This document shows, in pieces, positions 36,537 to 44,842 of a stretch of DNA of 64,000 bases (position 1 is its first letter; each line of letters starts with the position of its first letter). Origin of the DNA: Candidatus Roseilinea sp. (GTDB taxonomy: Bacteria > Chloroflexota > Anaerolineae > J036 > Brachytrichaceae); contig BPHV01000002.1 of NCBI GenBank assembly GCA_026003755.1, positions 310,001-374,000 on the forward strand, in the 5' to 3' direction. A program made the translations under genes and the position numbers. The notes below the pieces were generated by a model, which searched no databases, had not been told where the DNA came from, and worked only from the letters and a program-made list of their open reading frames with translations.

Positions 36537-37118
36537 TTACGCTGGACGTATCTGCCACAACGTGCTCCCCGGTGATGGACAACTGCGCCACAGACCGCGA
36601 CGTTGCCGCCTGGCTTCACGTTCTGCTGCCTTGAGGCGATCTTGGTATTTGACGTCGGGCGGGAAGGAGCGCGCCAGGGCGTAGCCATCGCGGATGAGGA
36701 CCTCGTTCACCATTTCGCCGCTGGGAAGATAAACATAGCGCAGTAGCCGACCATACCGATCGGTGTCGTTGACATCACGCTCCAGCCGAACGACCTTCCC
36801 CTCGACCAGGGATTGGTTATGGTGCGCCGCTTGCTTACCGTAGCACTCCTGGCGCGAGGTGCTCTCCGGCGCATCCACGCCGATGTAACGCACGCGATAT
36901 TCTTGGCCGTTGATCTCAACGACAATCGTGTCGCCGTCCACCGCGCGCTTCACCACCGCGCCCGCCTCGCCAGAGTCCATCAGGAGCACAGCGGCGATCT
37001 GCTTAAGTAAGGCATCAAGGCTGACCCGCCCTTGCGTAGCAAACTGAAGTGCAACGCTCAGCAGCAACGCTACCCCTATCGCGGCCAGGGCAGTGCGTCG
37101 TCGTTTCGAGATATTCAT
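36537..37118 (-). CDS. Membrane-anchored thermonuclease (SNase-like)
   Basis: A 193-residue protein with an N-terminal signal or anchor (about 8-27) and an SNase domain (about 53-175). The catalytic pattern of staphylococcal nuclease is present: AVDGDTIVVEINGQEYRVRYIGVDAPE provides the Asp, first Arg and Glu (split into VDGDTIVV and VRYIGVDAPE), and DRYGRLLRYVYL carries the second Arg. It should cut DNA or RNA outside the membrane with calcium. The Cys in RQECYGK is typical of bacterial secreted members. The gene is flanked by intergenic DNA of unusual content on both sides and is divergent from the GT39-like gene. Confidence 0.88.
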   Translation of the reverse strand: MNISKRRRTALAAIGVALLLSVALQFATQGRVSLDALLKQIAAVLLMDSGEAGAVVKRAVDGDTIVVEINGQEYRVRYIGVDAPESTSRQECYGKQAAHHNQSLVEGKVVRLERDVNDTDRYGRLLRYVYLPSGEMVNEVLIRDGYALARSFPPDVKYQDRLKAAEREARRQRRGLWRSCPSPGSTLWQIRPA

Positions 37119-37419
37119 GAGCGCCTGCGCGGAAAGAACTCAGCGCGGATGCGCATTGTATCAGCTAAGCGCGGCGAGGGACAAAGTCCACCGCCGTGCG
37201 CAGATGCGCCTTTTTGTCGAGTGCACCCATGTCTTACGCATGACTTGCGCATGAGATAATTTCGTCATGCGATTTCTCGCCGACACCGTCCAGCCAGGCC
37301 GCAATGCGCCGGCGCCTCGTCGTTGGCTGTGGTGCGCACAGCGACGCTTGGCCTGTTCCTGCGCCTCCACCTCGTTGCGCGCGCGCTGTTGAGGCGAGCC
37401 ATATCGTGCCCCACGGAGC
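37119..37419. other. Intergenic region with promoter and CGCATGA repeats
   Basis: About 300 bases between the nuclease and GT39-like genes hold no gene that I accept. Promoter-like elements and short repeats lie at 37233-37271. Confidence 0.5.
37233..37271 (+). promoter_or_regulatory. Tandem CTTRCGCATGA repeat with -10 and inverted copy
   Basis: CTTACGCATGA (37233-37243) and CTTGCGCATGA (37244-37254) stand in direct tandem. GATAAT follows at 37255-37260 and an inverted copy, TCATGCG, at 37265-37271. So three copies of the CGCATGA core frame a -10-like hexamer ahead of the GT39-like gene. This looks like a regulated promoter, though the start codon is 160 bases away. Confidence 0.4.
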
Positions 37420-40224
37420 ATGCGATCCCGGCACCTTCGGACATGTCAAATTGGCCTGCTTGCGCTGTGCGCGGTTGGCTTTGCGCTCAGATTGATCGAG
37501 CTGGACGCGCGCAGCCTGTGGCTCGACGAGGGGTTTAGCTTGCTGCGCATCTGGTCGAGCTGGTCAGACATCTTTGCCAACCGGCTTCCCCGTCAGACCA
37601 TCCCCGCAATTGACTTACACCCGCCGCTCTACTTCGCGCTGGCCAAGGCATGGGGCGAGTTGGCCGGCCACACGGTGTTCGCGTGGCGGAGCTTTTCAGC
37701 GTTTTGTTCTACGCTGATCATCCCCGCCACCGCGGTCCTGACGCAACGGTTGGTCAGACGGCGCAGCGCTGCCTTTCTGGCGGCGTTGCTGGCCATGCTC
37801 GCGCCGACATACCTGTGGCAAGCTGCCGAGGTGCGCATGTATGCGCTTACCACCCTCTTGGGCGCATTAAGCAGCTACGCCGCCCTGCGCGTCCTCAGCC
37901 ATCGCTTCGCCTCGATCCGTTGGCTCATCGGTTGGTCGGCGCTATGCATAGGCAGCTTCCTCACCCATTACAGCTTGCTCCTTCCTCTCACCCTTCAGTT
38001 GGCATCCCTCAGCCGCCGCATCCTAGCGTGCGTGCGCCTGCGCCGTGGCCATCAGCGATTCCTGCTGTCAACGATGGCGTTGATCGGCCTGATGCTGATC
38101 GCAATCCTGGGACGCCCCATGCTTGATTTCATCACCGGCTACAGCGGCAGGGCCCTGTCGTCCACTGAGCAGCCCGTCCCCTTACTCGAAGTTGGTCGGG
38201 AGTTCATCGCCGACAGTGTGAACGCTTTGACCTTTGGCCTAAACGCCGCCGATCCCACCGGCGGCTCATTGCTTTGGGTCACCGTCGCATTGATCCTTTT
38301 CGGCTGGCTGACAACGCTCCGACAGCGGCGACGCCACACCTATCTCTGGATCATCCTCGCGGTAGCGCCCTTGCTCGGCTGGGTCATTGCAAGCTCACGC
38401 CTTGAAAACCGTCCCTCCTTTCGCTACGTGGTGTATACCTTCCCGTTGTTCCATGCTGCGATCGCCAGCGCCGTCAGCAGGGGGTTCGCCGCGTCGCCCC
38501 GTTCAAAGGCGCTCGTCAGCTTCCCTTTGCTCGTCCTTGCGTTGGCTCCTCCTGCTTTCGGCGCGTGGATGACCTATGTGCGCAAGGACGGGTGGCAGGA
38601 TGACTGGCGCGGCCTGGCGACATTTCTGCGCCAGAACCTACGCCGCGATGATGGCGTCCTGCTCAGCCTTCACGCCAGCGAAGCCAACCTGAGCTACTAC
38701 CTAGGGCAGCCGATGGATTTCTTCGAGACCGCTGGCCAATGGCGAGACACTTCGGCCGATACGGCCGGCGACCTTCTGGCGCAGCGATACGGGCGGCTAT
38801 GGGTTGTGCTGTCCGGCCACTTGGAAGATTATTGGAACCGCTTCGTGGTGCAGATTGCAGAACAAAGCTTCACCTACCGGCAAGAAGTCGCCTTTCCCGC
38901 GCGCACCACATCGCTGCGCGTGCGCCTCTATGATCGATCTGCGTGGCTGGATCAGTTGCCCCCCGAGGCACACGTTGCCGCAACCTCAGACGGCGCGCTG
39001 GCCGGCCTGTCGCTCATGGCACCGGATTTGCGCTACGAACGCCCAGCCCTCGGGCTGATCGCTTACTGGCGACAGTCACAGCGCGCTCCGGCCTATCTCT
39101 CCGTGCGCTTGAGTCACGACAACGCGGTGTGGTACGACTTTCGCATCGAGACGCTGCTCGGGGGGCCGGCTGCACAGCCGGGGGCGCCTTTGTCCTATCA
39201 CATTTATCTGCCCCTGGTCCAGAATGAGGAGCTATCAAAGCAGCGTCCCGCTCCCCTATCGGCCATACGCTACACCCTGCCGTTGTGGCCCGGGCTTCCC
39301 CCCCTCCCGTATGTGCTGACCCTCACCCTCACCGACGCTCAAGGCGATGTGCTCCAGCAGGAAACGTGGACGTTAGACGTGACGGAGGTCGAACGCTGGG
39401 TTCGCTGGCCGCGCCTTGCCGCAGCCTCGCTGTGGGAATCCCCGGCGCTCAGCCTGCTGCAGGCAGAATATCCCTCCTCCCTGAGCGAGGGCGAGGACAT
39501 GCCCGTTGTGCTCACCTGGTCAGCACGGCAACCGCTTGCCGACGGCTGGCGCGTTCGCCTGGCGTTGTCCGGCAGCGGCGAAGTGCAGGTCGAGCGTCCG
39601 CTGGCCGCCCATCCTTGGCCACCGGCGCAATGGCCCCTGGGCGAAGCGGTGCGCGATCAATACCTCGTGCCCTCCGCCTCGCTGAGCGAAGGCCGTTACT
39701 GGTTGACGCTTCATCTGGAGCGCGAGGGGCAAGCCGCCCAGCGCCATACTTTGGGTCGGGTCACTATCGTCCCAGCATCCCCCATCGAGGTAACGCCAAA
39801 CTACGCCATCCCCGTGACGGCCACGCGCGTTGGGCCGCTCGCGCTGGAGGGCTACAGCATCACCGAGGTGCAGCCGGAGGCAGGCGTGCTGGTGGTTGAA
39901 ACGTTCTGGCGTGTGGAGGCGCGTCCACAAGAGGATGGCCGTCTGTTCGTACATCTTTTCGACGCCGCCGGCAACTTCATCGGCCAGGACGATGGACCGC
40001 CGTTCAACGGCGCCCGTCGCACACAATCGTTGCGCCCCGGCCAATGGGTGCGCCAAGTGCACACCATCCGCACCGGCGCTGCGCTGCAACCGGGCGTCTA
40101 CCACTTGCGCGCCGGCATATACACGGCCGCTACGCTCCGCCGTTGGCCGGTGACGCAGAACGGCGTTCCTGCGCCGGACGACTTAGCCGTCCTCTCCGAC
40201 TACGTCCTCCCCGCATCGCCATGA
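37420..40224 (+). CDS. GT39-like membrane glycosyltransferase with large outer domain
   Basis: A 934-residue protein. The first about 390 residues hold ten or more helices of the GT-C fold with the GT39/ArnT-like catalytic signature LDARSLWLDEGFSLL (acidic DE near helix 1) and DLHPPLYFALAKAWGELAGH. These enzymes transfer a sugar from a polyprenyl-phosphate carrier to proteins or lipids outside the membrane. Residues about 410-934 form a large outer part of beta-rich repeats; two copies of a LFVHLFDAAGNFIGQDDG-like segment type are likely. The ATG at 37420 is the only start that keeps helix 1. The same outer-domain type ends the gene cut by the window edge at 64000. Confidence 0.8.
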   Translation: MRSRHLRTCQIGLLALCAVGFALRLIELDARSLWLDEGFSLLRIWSSWSDIFANRLPRQTIPAIDLHPPLYFALAKAWGELAGHTVFAWRSFSAFCSTLIIPATAVLTQRLVRRRSAAFLAALLAMLAPTYLWQAAEVRMYALTTLLGALSSYAALRVLSHRFASIRWLIGWSALCIGSFLTHYSLLLPLTLQLASLSRRILACVRLRRGHQRFLLSTMALIGLMLIAILGRPMLDFITGYSGRALSSTEQPVPLLEVGREFIADSVNALTFGLNAADPTGGSLLWVTVALILFGWLTTLRQRRRHTYLWIILAVAPLLGWVIASSRLENRPSFRYVVYTFPLFHAAIASAVSRGFAASPRSKALVSFPLLVLALAPPAFGAWMTYVRKDGWQDDWRGLATFLRQNLRRDDGVLLSLHASEANLSYYLGQPMDFFETAGQWRDTSADTAGDLLAQRYGRLWVVLSGHLEDYWNRFVVQIAEQSFTYRQEVAFPARTTSLRVRLYDRSAWLDQLPPEAHVAATSDGALAGLSLMAPDLRYERPALGLIAYWRQSQRAPAYLSVRLSHDNAVWYDFRIETLLGGPAAQPGAPLSYHIYLPLVQNEELSKQRPAPLSAIRYTLPLWPGLPPLPYVLTLTLTDAQGDVLQQETWTLDVTEVERWVRWPRLAAASLWESPALSLLQAEYPSSLSEGEDMPVVLTWSARQPLADGWRVRLALSGSGEVQVERPLAAHPWPPAQWPLGEAVRDQYLVPSASLSEGRYWLTLHLEREGQAAQRHTLGRVTIVPASPIEVTPNYAIPVTATRVGPLALEGYSITEVQPEAGVLVVETFWRVEARPQEDGRLFVHLFDAAGNFIGQDDGPPFNGARRTQSLRPGQWVRQVHTIRTGAALQPGVYHLRAGIYTAATLRRWPVTQNGVPAPDDLAVLSDYVLPASP

Positions 40225-40236
40225 GCCCCCTGCTTC

Positions 40237-40437
40237 ATGAACCGGCTGAAGCTGATCTTGCCTGCGACCAGCCTGGGCGACATCTACTTGTCGATCACAT
40301 ACCCCCCGATTTCATCGCATCGCGAACCGAACGAGGCCCAGCGCGCCGAGCATGGCATCAGCGATGGCCTACTGCGGTTGTCGGTCGGCATCGAGGACCC
40401 TCAGGATATCCTGACCGACCTCGAGGGCGCGCTGTAG
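40237..40437 (+). pseudogene. C-terminal fragment of a trans-sulfuration PLP enzyme
   Basis: The 66-codon frame reads LKLILPATSLGDIYLSITYP, then SSHREPNEAQRAEHGISDGL and LRLSVGIEDPQDILTDLEGAL. This is the last sixth of cystathionine gamma-synthase/methionine gamma-lyase family proteins, with the family's LRLSVGIED end. The other 300 or so residues, including the PLP Lys, are absent; upstream is the intact GT39-like gene, which ends 12 bases earlier. The fragment has an ATG but no ribosome site, so I treat it as a remnant left by deletion. Confidence 0.75.
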
Positions 40438-40500
40438 CTTGGCACAAGGGCAACGGATAACCCCAACGCGGTGCTTCATCACGACTGGCGACCACATCGC

Positions 40501-40536
40501 AAAAACAAGCCAGGCTTCTTGGGGAAGAAGCCTGGC
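40501..40536 (-). terminator. Rho-independent terminator of the AapJ-like gene
   Basis: A perfect 12-bp stem, GCCAGGCTTCTT at 40509-40520 and AAGAAGCCTGGC at 40525-40536, with a 4-base loop. On the minus strand it is followed by TTGTTTTT (40501-40508). It lies 34 bases after the AapJ-like stop. A smaller hairpin GCGGAC-GA-GTCCGC at 40552-40565 precedes it. Confidence 0.85.
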
Positions 40537-40569
40537 ACCCGATGTGTGGTTGCGGACGAGTCCGCGGGA

Positions 40570-41754
40570 CTATCGGAACGGCGGCGCGTAGAGCAATCCG
40601 CCCTGCGTGTATAGATTGTTGATGCCGCGCGGGATAGCCGTCTTGGTATTCGGGCCAAGGTTGCGATCGTAGATCTCGCCGTAGTTGCCGACGGCCTTGA
40701 TCACGTTCACGGCCCAGTCCTTGCTCAGGCCCAGCTTGGCGCCCAAGTCCACCTTCTCATCCGCGCCGAGCAAACGCCGTACTTCGGGGCGGGTATCGTT
40801 CGCCGCTACGCCGTCCACGTTCTCAGAGGTGATGCCAAATTCCTCGGCGGCGAAGGTGGCGAACACCGTCCACTGCACGATGTCGAACCACTGGTCGTCG
40901 CCGTGGCGTACCATCGGGCCCAACGGCTCCTTGGACAGCGTCACGTCCAGGATGACATGGTCGTCGGGGTTGGGCAACACTGAGCGGCGAGACACCAGGC
41001 CGGACTTGTCGGTAGTCACCGCGTCGCAGCGCCCTTCGGCATAGGCGCCGAACGTGCCGTTGGCATCCTCGAACACGGCTGGCGTGTATTGCAAATTGCG
41101 CGCCGCCATCTGATCGGCCAGGTTCAACTCGGTGGTGGTGCCCTTCTGCACGCAGATCGTCGCGCCGTCTAGCTCTTCCAACTTGGTGATGTTGGAAGCC
41201 TTCGGCACCATGATGCCTTGGCCGTCGTAAAAGGTGGTGGCGACGAAGTTCGCACCGTTGTCGGTGTCGCGGGTCAGCGTCCAAGTGGTGTTGCGGATGA
41301 GCACGTCAATTTCGCCGCTCTGCAGCGCAGCGAAGCGTTGCTCAGCCGTCAGCGGGCGGTACTCAACCTTATTCACGTCGTTGAAAATGGCCGCAGCCAG
41401 GGCTTTGCAGTAGTCAATGTCGAAGCCGCTGAATGCGCCGGCGGAATCCACGAAGCCGAAGCCCGGGACTTGGCTATTGACGCCGCAGATCAACTTACCG
41501 CGCGCTTTGATCGCCTTGAGCGTCTCGCCGAAGCCCGAAGGCGCCGCAGGCGCAGCGGGGGCGGGTGTGGGAGCAGCCACAGCGGTATCTGCAGGCGCGG
41601 CGGTCACCTCGACAACGCGAGTCACCTCGACGATGCGCGTGACCTCGACCGGCGCTGCCGGAGCAGCGGGGGCCGCCGCCGGAGGAGCGGCGCACGCTGC
41701 AAGCGCCACTGGAACTGCCATGAGCAAGCCGAGCATCTTTCGTGAGCGTATCAT
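40570..41754 (-). CDS. General L-amino acid ABC transporter binding lipoprotein (AapJ-like)
   Basis: A 394-residue receptor for polar amino acids. A lipoprotein signal ends in LAAC, Cys at residue 21. A Pro/Ala/Thr-rich linker follows, with several V-E-V-T-R repeats. The mature part shows AapJ-type features: GVNSQVPGFGFVDSAGAFSGFDIDYCKALAAAIF (parts GVNSQVPGFGF and GFDIDYCKALAAAIF), RFAALQSGEIDVLIRNTTWTLTRD, CVQKGTTTELN, and GNYGEIYDRNLG. The ATG at 41754 follows GGGAGG. An upstream in-frame start at 41880 would add a basic leader without signal. No permease or ATPase lies nearby, so its partners are elsewhere. A strong terminator follows it. Confidence 0.9.
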   Translation of the reverse strand: MIRSRKMLGLLMAVPVALAACAAPPAAAPAAPAAPVEVTRIVEVTRVVEVTAAPADTAVAAPTPAPAAPAAPSGFGETLKAIKARGKLICGVNSQVPGFGFVDSAGAFSGFDIDYCKALAAAIFNDVNKVEYRPLTAEQRFAALQSGEIDVLIRNTTWTLTRDTDNGANFVATTFYDGQGIMVPKASNITKLEELDGATICVQKGTTTELNLADQMAARNLQYTPAVFEDANGTFGAYAEGRCDAVTTDKSGLVSRRSVLPNPDDHVILDVTLSKEPLGPMVRHGDDQWFDIVQWTVFATFAAEEFGITSENVDGVAANDTRPEVRRLLGADEKVDLGAKLGLSKDWAVNVIKAVGNYGEIYDRNLGPNTKTAIPRGINNLYTQGGLLYAPPFR

Positions 41755-41981
41755 TTGCTTTTCCTCCCTTTTCTCCTTCGATTTCGAATAATTCTGACTC
41801 GACTGAACGGACAGCTCTACGGGGAACTGCGCCGCGGGCGAATTATATGGAAGGCTGGGCAGGCGCGCATGCACACACACTCGCTCACATCGCGGAGCGA
41901 TTACGCCAAACCACCGATATCCGCTCCTCTCAGCGTACCAGGAAATACGTTAAATGTCCGCCCCCAGCGGCAACAGTTCTT

Positions 41982-43253
41982 CTAGGCTTTGGATTGCAGC
42001 GCCTTGCGCTCCAACCGCGCAATCCGTCGAGCAATCACCTTGTGCAGCGCGGGCTGTGAGCTGGCGCCTAGCGCCCGTCGCGCGTAGGTCAGCGCGCGAT
42101 CGAGGTCGCCCATGCGCCACTCGTAGTGCTTGGCGACCTCGATCAAGGCTTCGACATCGCCCGCCTCCGCCAAACGCTGCCAGAGCGCCAATGCTTCCTC
42201 CGGATGCCCGCGACGCTTCAAGAATCGCGCGGCGCGCCGAAGAGACTGGCGTGGGGGGACGGCGTTCGAGGATCGCGCAGAGGGGATTGGAGAGCGAAGA
42301 TCGCGCCAACGCCCGGCCTCTAATCCTTCAACCGCAGCGAGATAGCTGCGCTCGGCGGCATCGTAGTCGCCCGCGCACTCATAGAATCGCGCTGCGTTGA
42401 AGTGCTCCGCCACATCCTGCGGCTGCGTGAGCGCGTCGGCCAGGCAGGCGAGCAGCGTGACCATGGAGAGGATGTCATTTGCGTTGTGATACATCACACG
42501 CTGCATGTCCTCGTTCGGTTCGCCCCCGCCGGCAGCCAGATATTCGCGATACAGAAGCGGGATGACCGCGCCGGGTATATCGCGCTGCCCGCGCCGCACA
42601 CCCAACCGGTGAAACTCAAGCGAGCCGAGGCTGCACGAGCCCAGGTTGCCGCGCCAGGCGCGACGCGCCGACAACAGCAGGTCGAAGTGATGCTTGTCGG
42701 CAAAAGGGGACGCCAGGCGCGACAAGACAAAGCGCGACTCGAGCAGCGGCACGTCAAAGGCCCGCCCGTTGAACGTGATAATGGGCTGACGGTCATGCGC
42801 GCGCCGGCTCACCTCGCTCAACATCGCGATTTCCTCGGCCGGATCGCGCAAGAAGAATTGCTCGATGACGAAACGCTCGCCTTCGAAGTATCCCAGGCCG
42901 ACCAGAAAGGCGAACGTGCCAACCCCGCTGTTCAGACCCGTTGTCTCGGTGTCGAGGAACATCGCCCGGCGCAGGTCTATCTCGGTGATGGTGCGCCCTG
43001 CGATGAGCCGGGCGAGCAGTTCGGGTGAATGGCGCAGCACGGCATCCAAAGCGCGATCACCATGACGATGCGCCAGCGGGTACGCCGACCGGCTCACGTA
43101 GGCGGGTCCGCATGGCGTGCTCATCAGCTCGAGTTGAGCGCGCGATGGCGCGCCGTCGCACTGCGGTTGTAGCGCCGGCCGCGCTGGCTTGAGAGGTGCA
43201 GCGTGTTTGTGCACGCCCAGCCGCCGCAATCGCTCGCGCAGATCGAGGTTCAT
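41982..43253 (-). CDS. RNase H-like 3'-5' exonuclease (YprB-like) with TPR-like end
   Basis: A 423-residue protein. The exonuclease fold (about 80-260) shows FLDTETTGLNSGVGTFAFLVGLGYF with the two acidic DxE metal ligands, ITFNGRAFDVPLLESRF, and YHNANDILSMVTL, the last Asp of a DEDD-type set. This resembles YprB/RNase_H_2 nucleases of unknown role. The last 130 residues are helical and TPR-like (ALTYARRALGASSQPALHK). The ATG at 43253 (MNLDLRERL) is chosen over a frame to 43403 because that would overlap lpd. It is divergent from lpd, 47 bp apart. Confidence 0.82.
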   Translation of the reverse strand: MNLDLRERLRRLGVHKHAAPLKPARPALQPQCDGAPSRAQLELMSTPCGPAYVSRSAYPLAHRHGDRALDAVLRHSPELLARLIAGRTITEIDLRRAMFLDTETTGLNSGVGTFAFLVGLGYFEGERFVIEQFFLRDPAEEIAMLSEVSRRAHDRQPIITFNGRAFDVPLLESRFVLSRLASPFADKHHFDLLLSARRAWRGNLGSCSLGSLEFHRLGVRRGQRDIPGAVIPLLYREYLAAGGGEPNEDMQRVMYHNANDILSMVTLLACLADALTQPQDVAEHFNAARFYECAGDYDAAERSYLAAVEGLEAGRWRDLRSPIPSARSSNAVPPRQSLRRAARFLKRRGHPEEALALWQRLAEAGDVEALIEVAKHYEWRMGDLDRALTYARRALGASSQPALHKVIARRIARLERKALQSKA

Positions 43254-43262
43254 GTCGCCCCA

Positions 43263-43293
43263 TTGTACGGGGAACGCCACAGGGTGGGATAAT
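43263..43293 (+). promoter_or_regulatory. Promoter of lpd, probably giving a leaderless mRNA
   Basis: TTGTAC (43263-43268) and GATAAT (43288-43293) stand 19 bases apart, and the ATG of lpd begins 7 bases after the -10. No ribosome site fits between, so transcription likely begins at or next to the start codon. Confidence 0.45.
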
Positions 43294-43300
43294 CGCGCAT

Positions 43301-44743
43301 ATGACAACGGTTTCTGTTGCGTCTTCCAATGGCGCCCCGATGTTCGATGTCGCGGTGCTCGGCGCAGGCCCCGGCGGATACGTCGCCGCCATTCGCGCCG
43401 CACAACTGGGATTGAAGGTCGCCCTGATCGAGCGCGATCAACTGGGCGGCATCTGCTTGAACTGGGGATGCATCCCCACCAAAGTGTTGTTGCGCAACGC
43501 CGAGATCGTCGAGCTGGTCAAGGACGGCGAGGCCTATGGCATCAGCTACGACAACTTGCGCGTGGACTACGCGAGGGCATACAAGCGCAGCCGCGAGGTA
43601 AGCAACCGTCTGGTGAAGGGCGTCGAGTTCCTCATGAAGAAGAACGACATCAAGGTGTTCATCGGCGATGGGACGCTCGTCGCCCCGAACGCGATCCTCG
43701 TCGAGCATCGCAGCGAAGAGCGCACGATCACGGCTCACCACCTAATCATCGCAACCGGCGCAAAGCCGCTGACGCTGCCTTTCCTCAAGCCGGACGGCAC
43801 GCGGGTGTTTACCTACCGGCAGCTCCTGGAAGTGCAGCGCGCGCCGAAGAGCATGGTTGTGATTGGCTCCGGCGCGATCGGCATGGAGTTCGCCTACATC
43901 TTCCACGCCTACGGTTCGGAGGTGACCGTGCTGGAAGCGCTGCCGCGCATCATGCCGCTGGAAGACGAGGAGGTCAGCGCCGAGATCGCGCGGGCCTTCA
44001 ACCGCAGGGGCATCAAAACGATTGCCGGCGCGAAAGTGACCGACGCTAAGGTGGGCGCAGAGGGCGTCGAGGTGTTCTTCGAGACCGATAAGGGCCAGCA
44101 GTCCATCAAGTCGGAGTGGGTGCTGGTCGCCGTGAGTGTGACGCCAAACACCGCAGGCATTGGGCTGGATAAAGTCGGCGTGAAGATGAATCCGGCCGGC
44201 TACATCGAGGCGGACGACCACATGGCGACGAACGTGCCGAGCATTTACGCGATCGGCGACGTGACCGGCAAATTGCGGCTGGCGCACGTGGCCCAGGCGC
44301 AGGGCGTGGTGGCGGCGGAGTCCATCGCCGCCAAGATGGGCAAATACCACGGCCACATCCCCAAGCTCGACTACGATGCCATGCCGCGCTGCACCTACAC
44401 CATCCCACAAGTGGCAAGCATGGGCCTCTCGGAAGCGCAGGCCAAGGAGAAAGGCTATGAGGTCAAGGTCAGCAAGTTCCCGCTGCGCGCCAACGGCAAA
44501 TCCCTGGCGCTGAACAACACCGAGGGCTTCGTCAAGATCGTAGCCGATGCGAAGTATGGCGAGATCCTCGGCGTGCACTGCATCGGGCCGGATGTGACCG
44601 AGCTGCTGCCGGAGTTCGTATTGGCCAAGAACGCCGAGCTGACGCCGGAGGAGATCGCCCGCGCCGTGCATGCGCATCCGACGTTGAGCGAATCGTTGAT
44701 GGAAGCCGCCGAGGGCATCGGCGGATTGCCGATCCACGTTTGA
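43301..44743 (+). CDS. lpdA: Dihydrolipoyl dehydrogenase (E3)
   Basis: Flavoprotein that reoxidises dihydrolipoamide of 2-oxo-acid dehydrogenases with NAD. FAD motif DVAVLGAGPGGYVAAIRAAQLG (16-37, shown as LGAGPGGYVAAIR), the redox disulfide C52-LNWG-C57, the NAD motif VVIGSGAIGMEFAYIF, and the ending HAHPTLSESLMEAAEG with the catalytic His-Glu. 480 residues is normal. The ATG at 43301 is chosen; an in-frame ATG at 43340 also leaves the FAD motif intact. It pairs functionally with the E1 genes at 31.6-33.7 kb, but is not linked to them. Confidence 0.95.
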   Translation: MTTVSVASSNGAPMFDVAVLGAGPGGYVAAIRAAQLGLKVALIERDQLGGICLNWGCIPTKVLLRNAEIVELVKDGEAYGISYDNLRVDYARAYKRSREVSNRLVKGVEFLMKKNDIKVFIGDGTLVAPNAILVEHRSEERTITAHHLIIATGAKPLTLPFLKPDGTRVFTYRQLLEVQRAPKSMVVIGSGAIGMEFAYIFHAYGSEVTVLEALPRIMPLEDEEVSAEIARAFNRRGIKTIAGAKVTDAKVGAEGVEVFFETDKGQQSIKSEWVLVAVSVTPNTAGIGLDKVGVKMNPAGYIEADDHMATNVPSIYAIGDVTGKLRLAHVAQAQGVVAAESIAAKMGKYHGHIPKLDYDAMPRCTYTIPQVASMGLSEAQAKEKGYEVKVSKFPLRANGKSLALNNTEGFVKIVADAKYGEILGVHCIGPDVTELLPEFVLAKNAELTPEEIARAVHAHPTLSESLMEAAEGIGGLPIHV

Positions 44744-44842
44744 GCAATGGGCGATGGGCTTTGAGCTTTTGGGCGTCCAGCGTTGATCTCATCGGGGAGT
44801 CTCAGGTCTACAGCTCATCGCTCGCCGCTCACATCGCTCCGG

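Noticed and set aside
43742-44737. A 331-codon minus-strand open frame
   Set aside because: Antisense to lpdA, a shadow frame.
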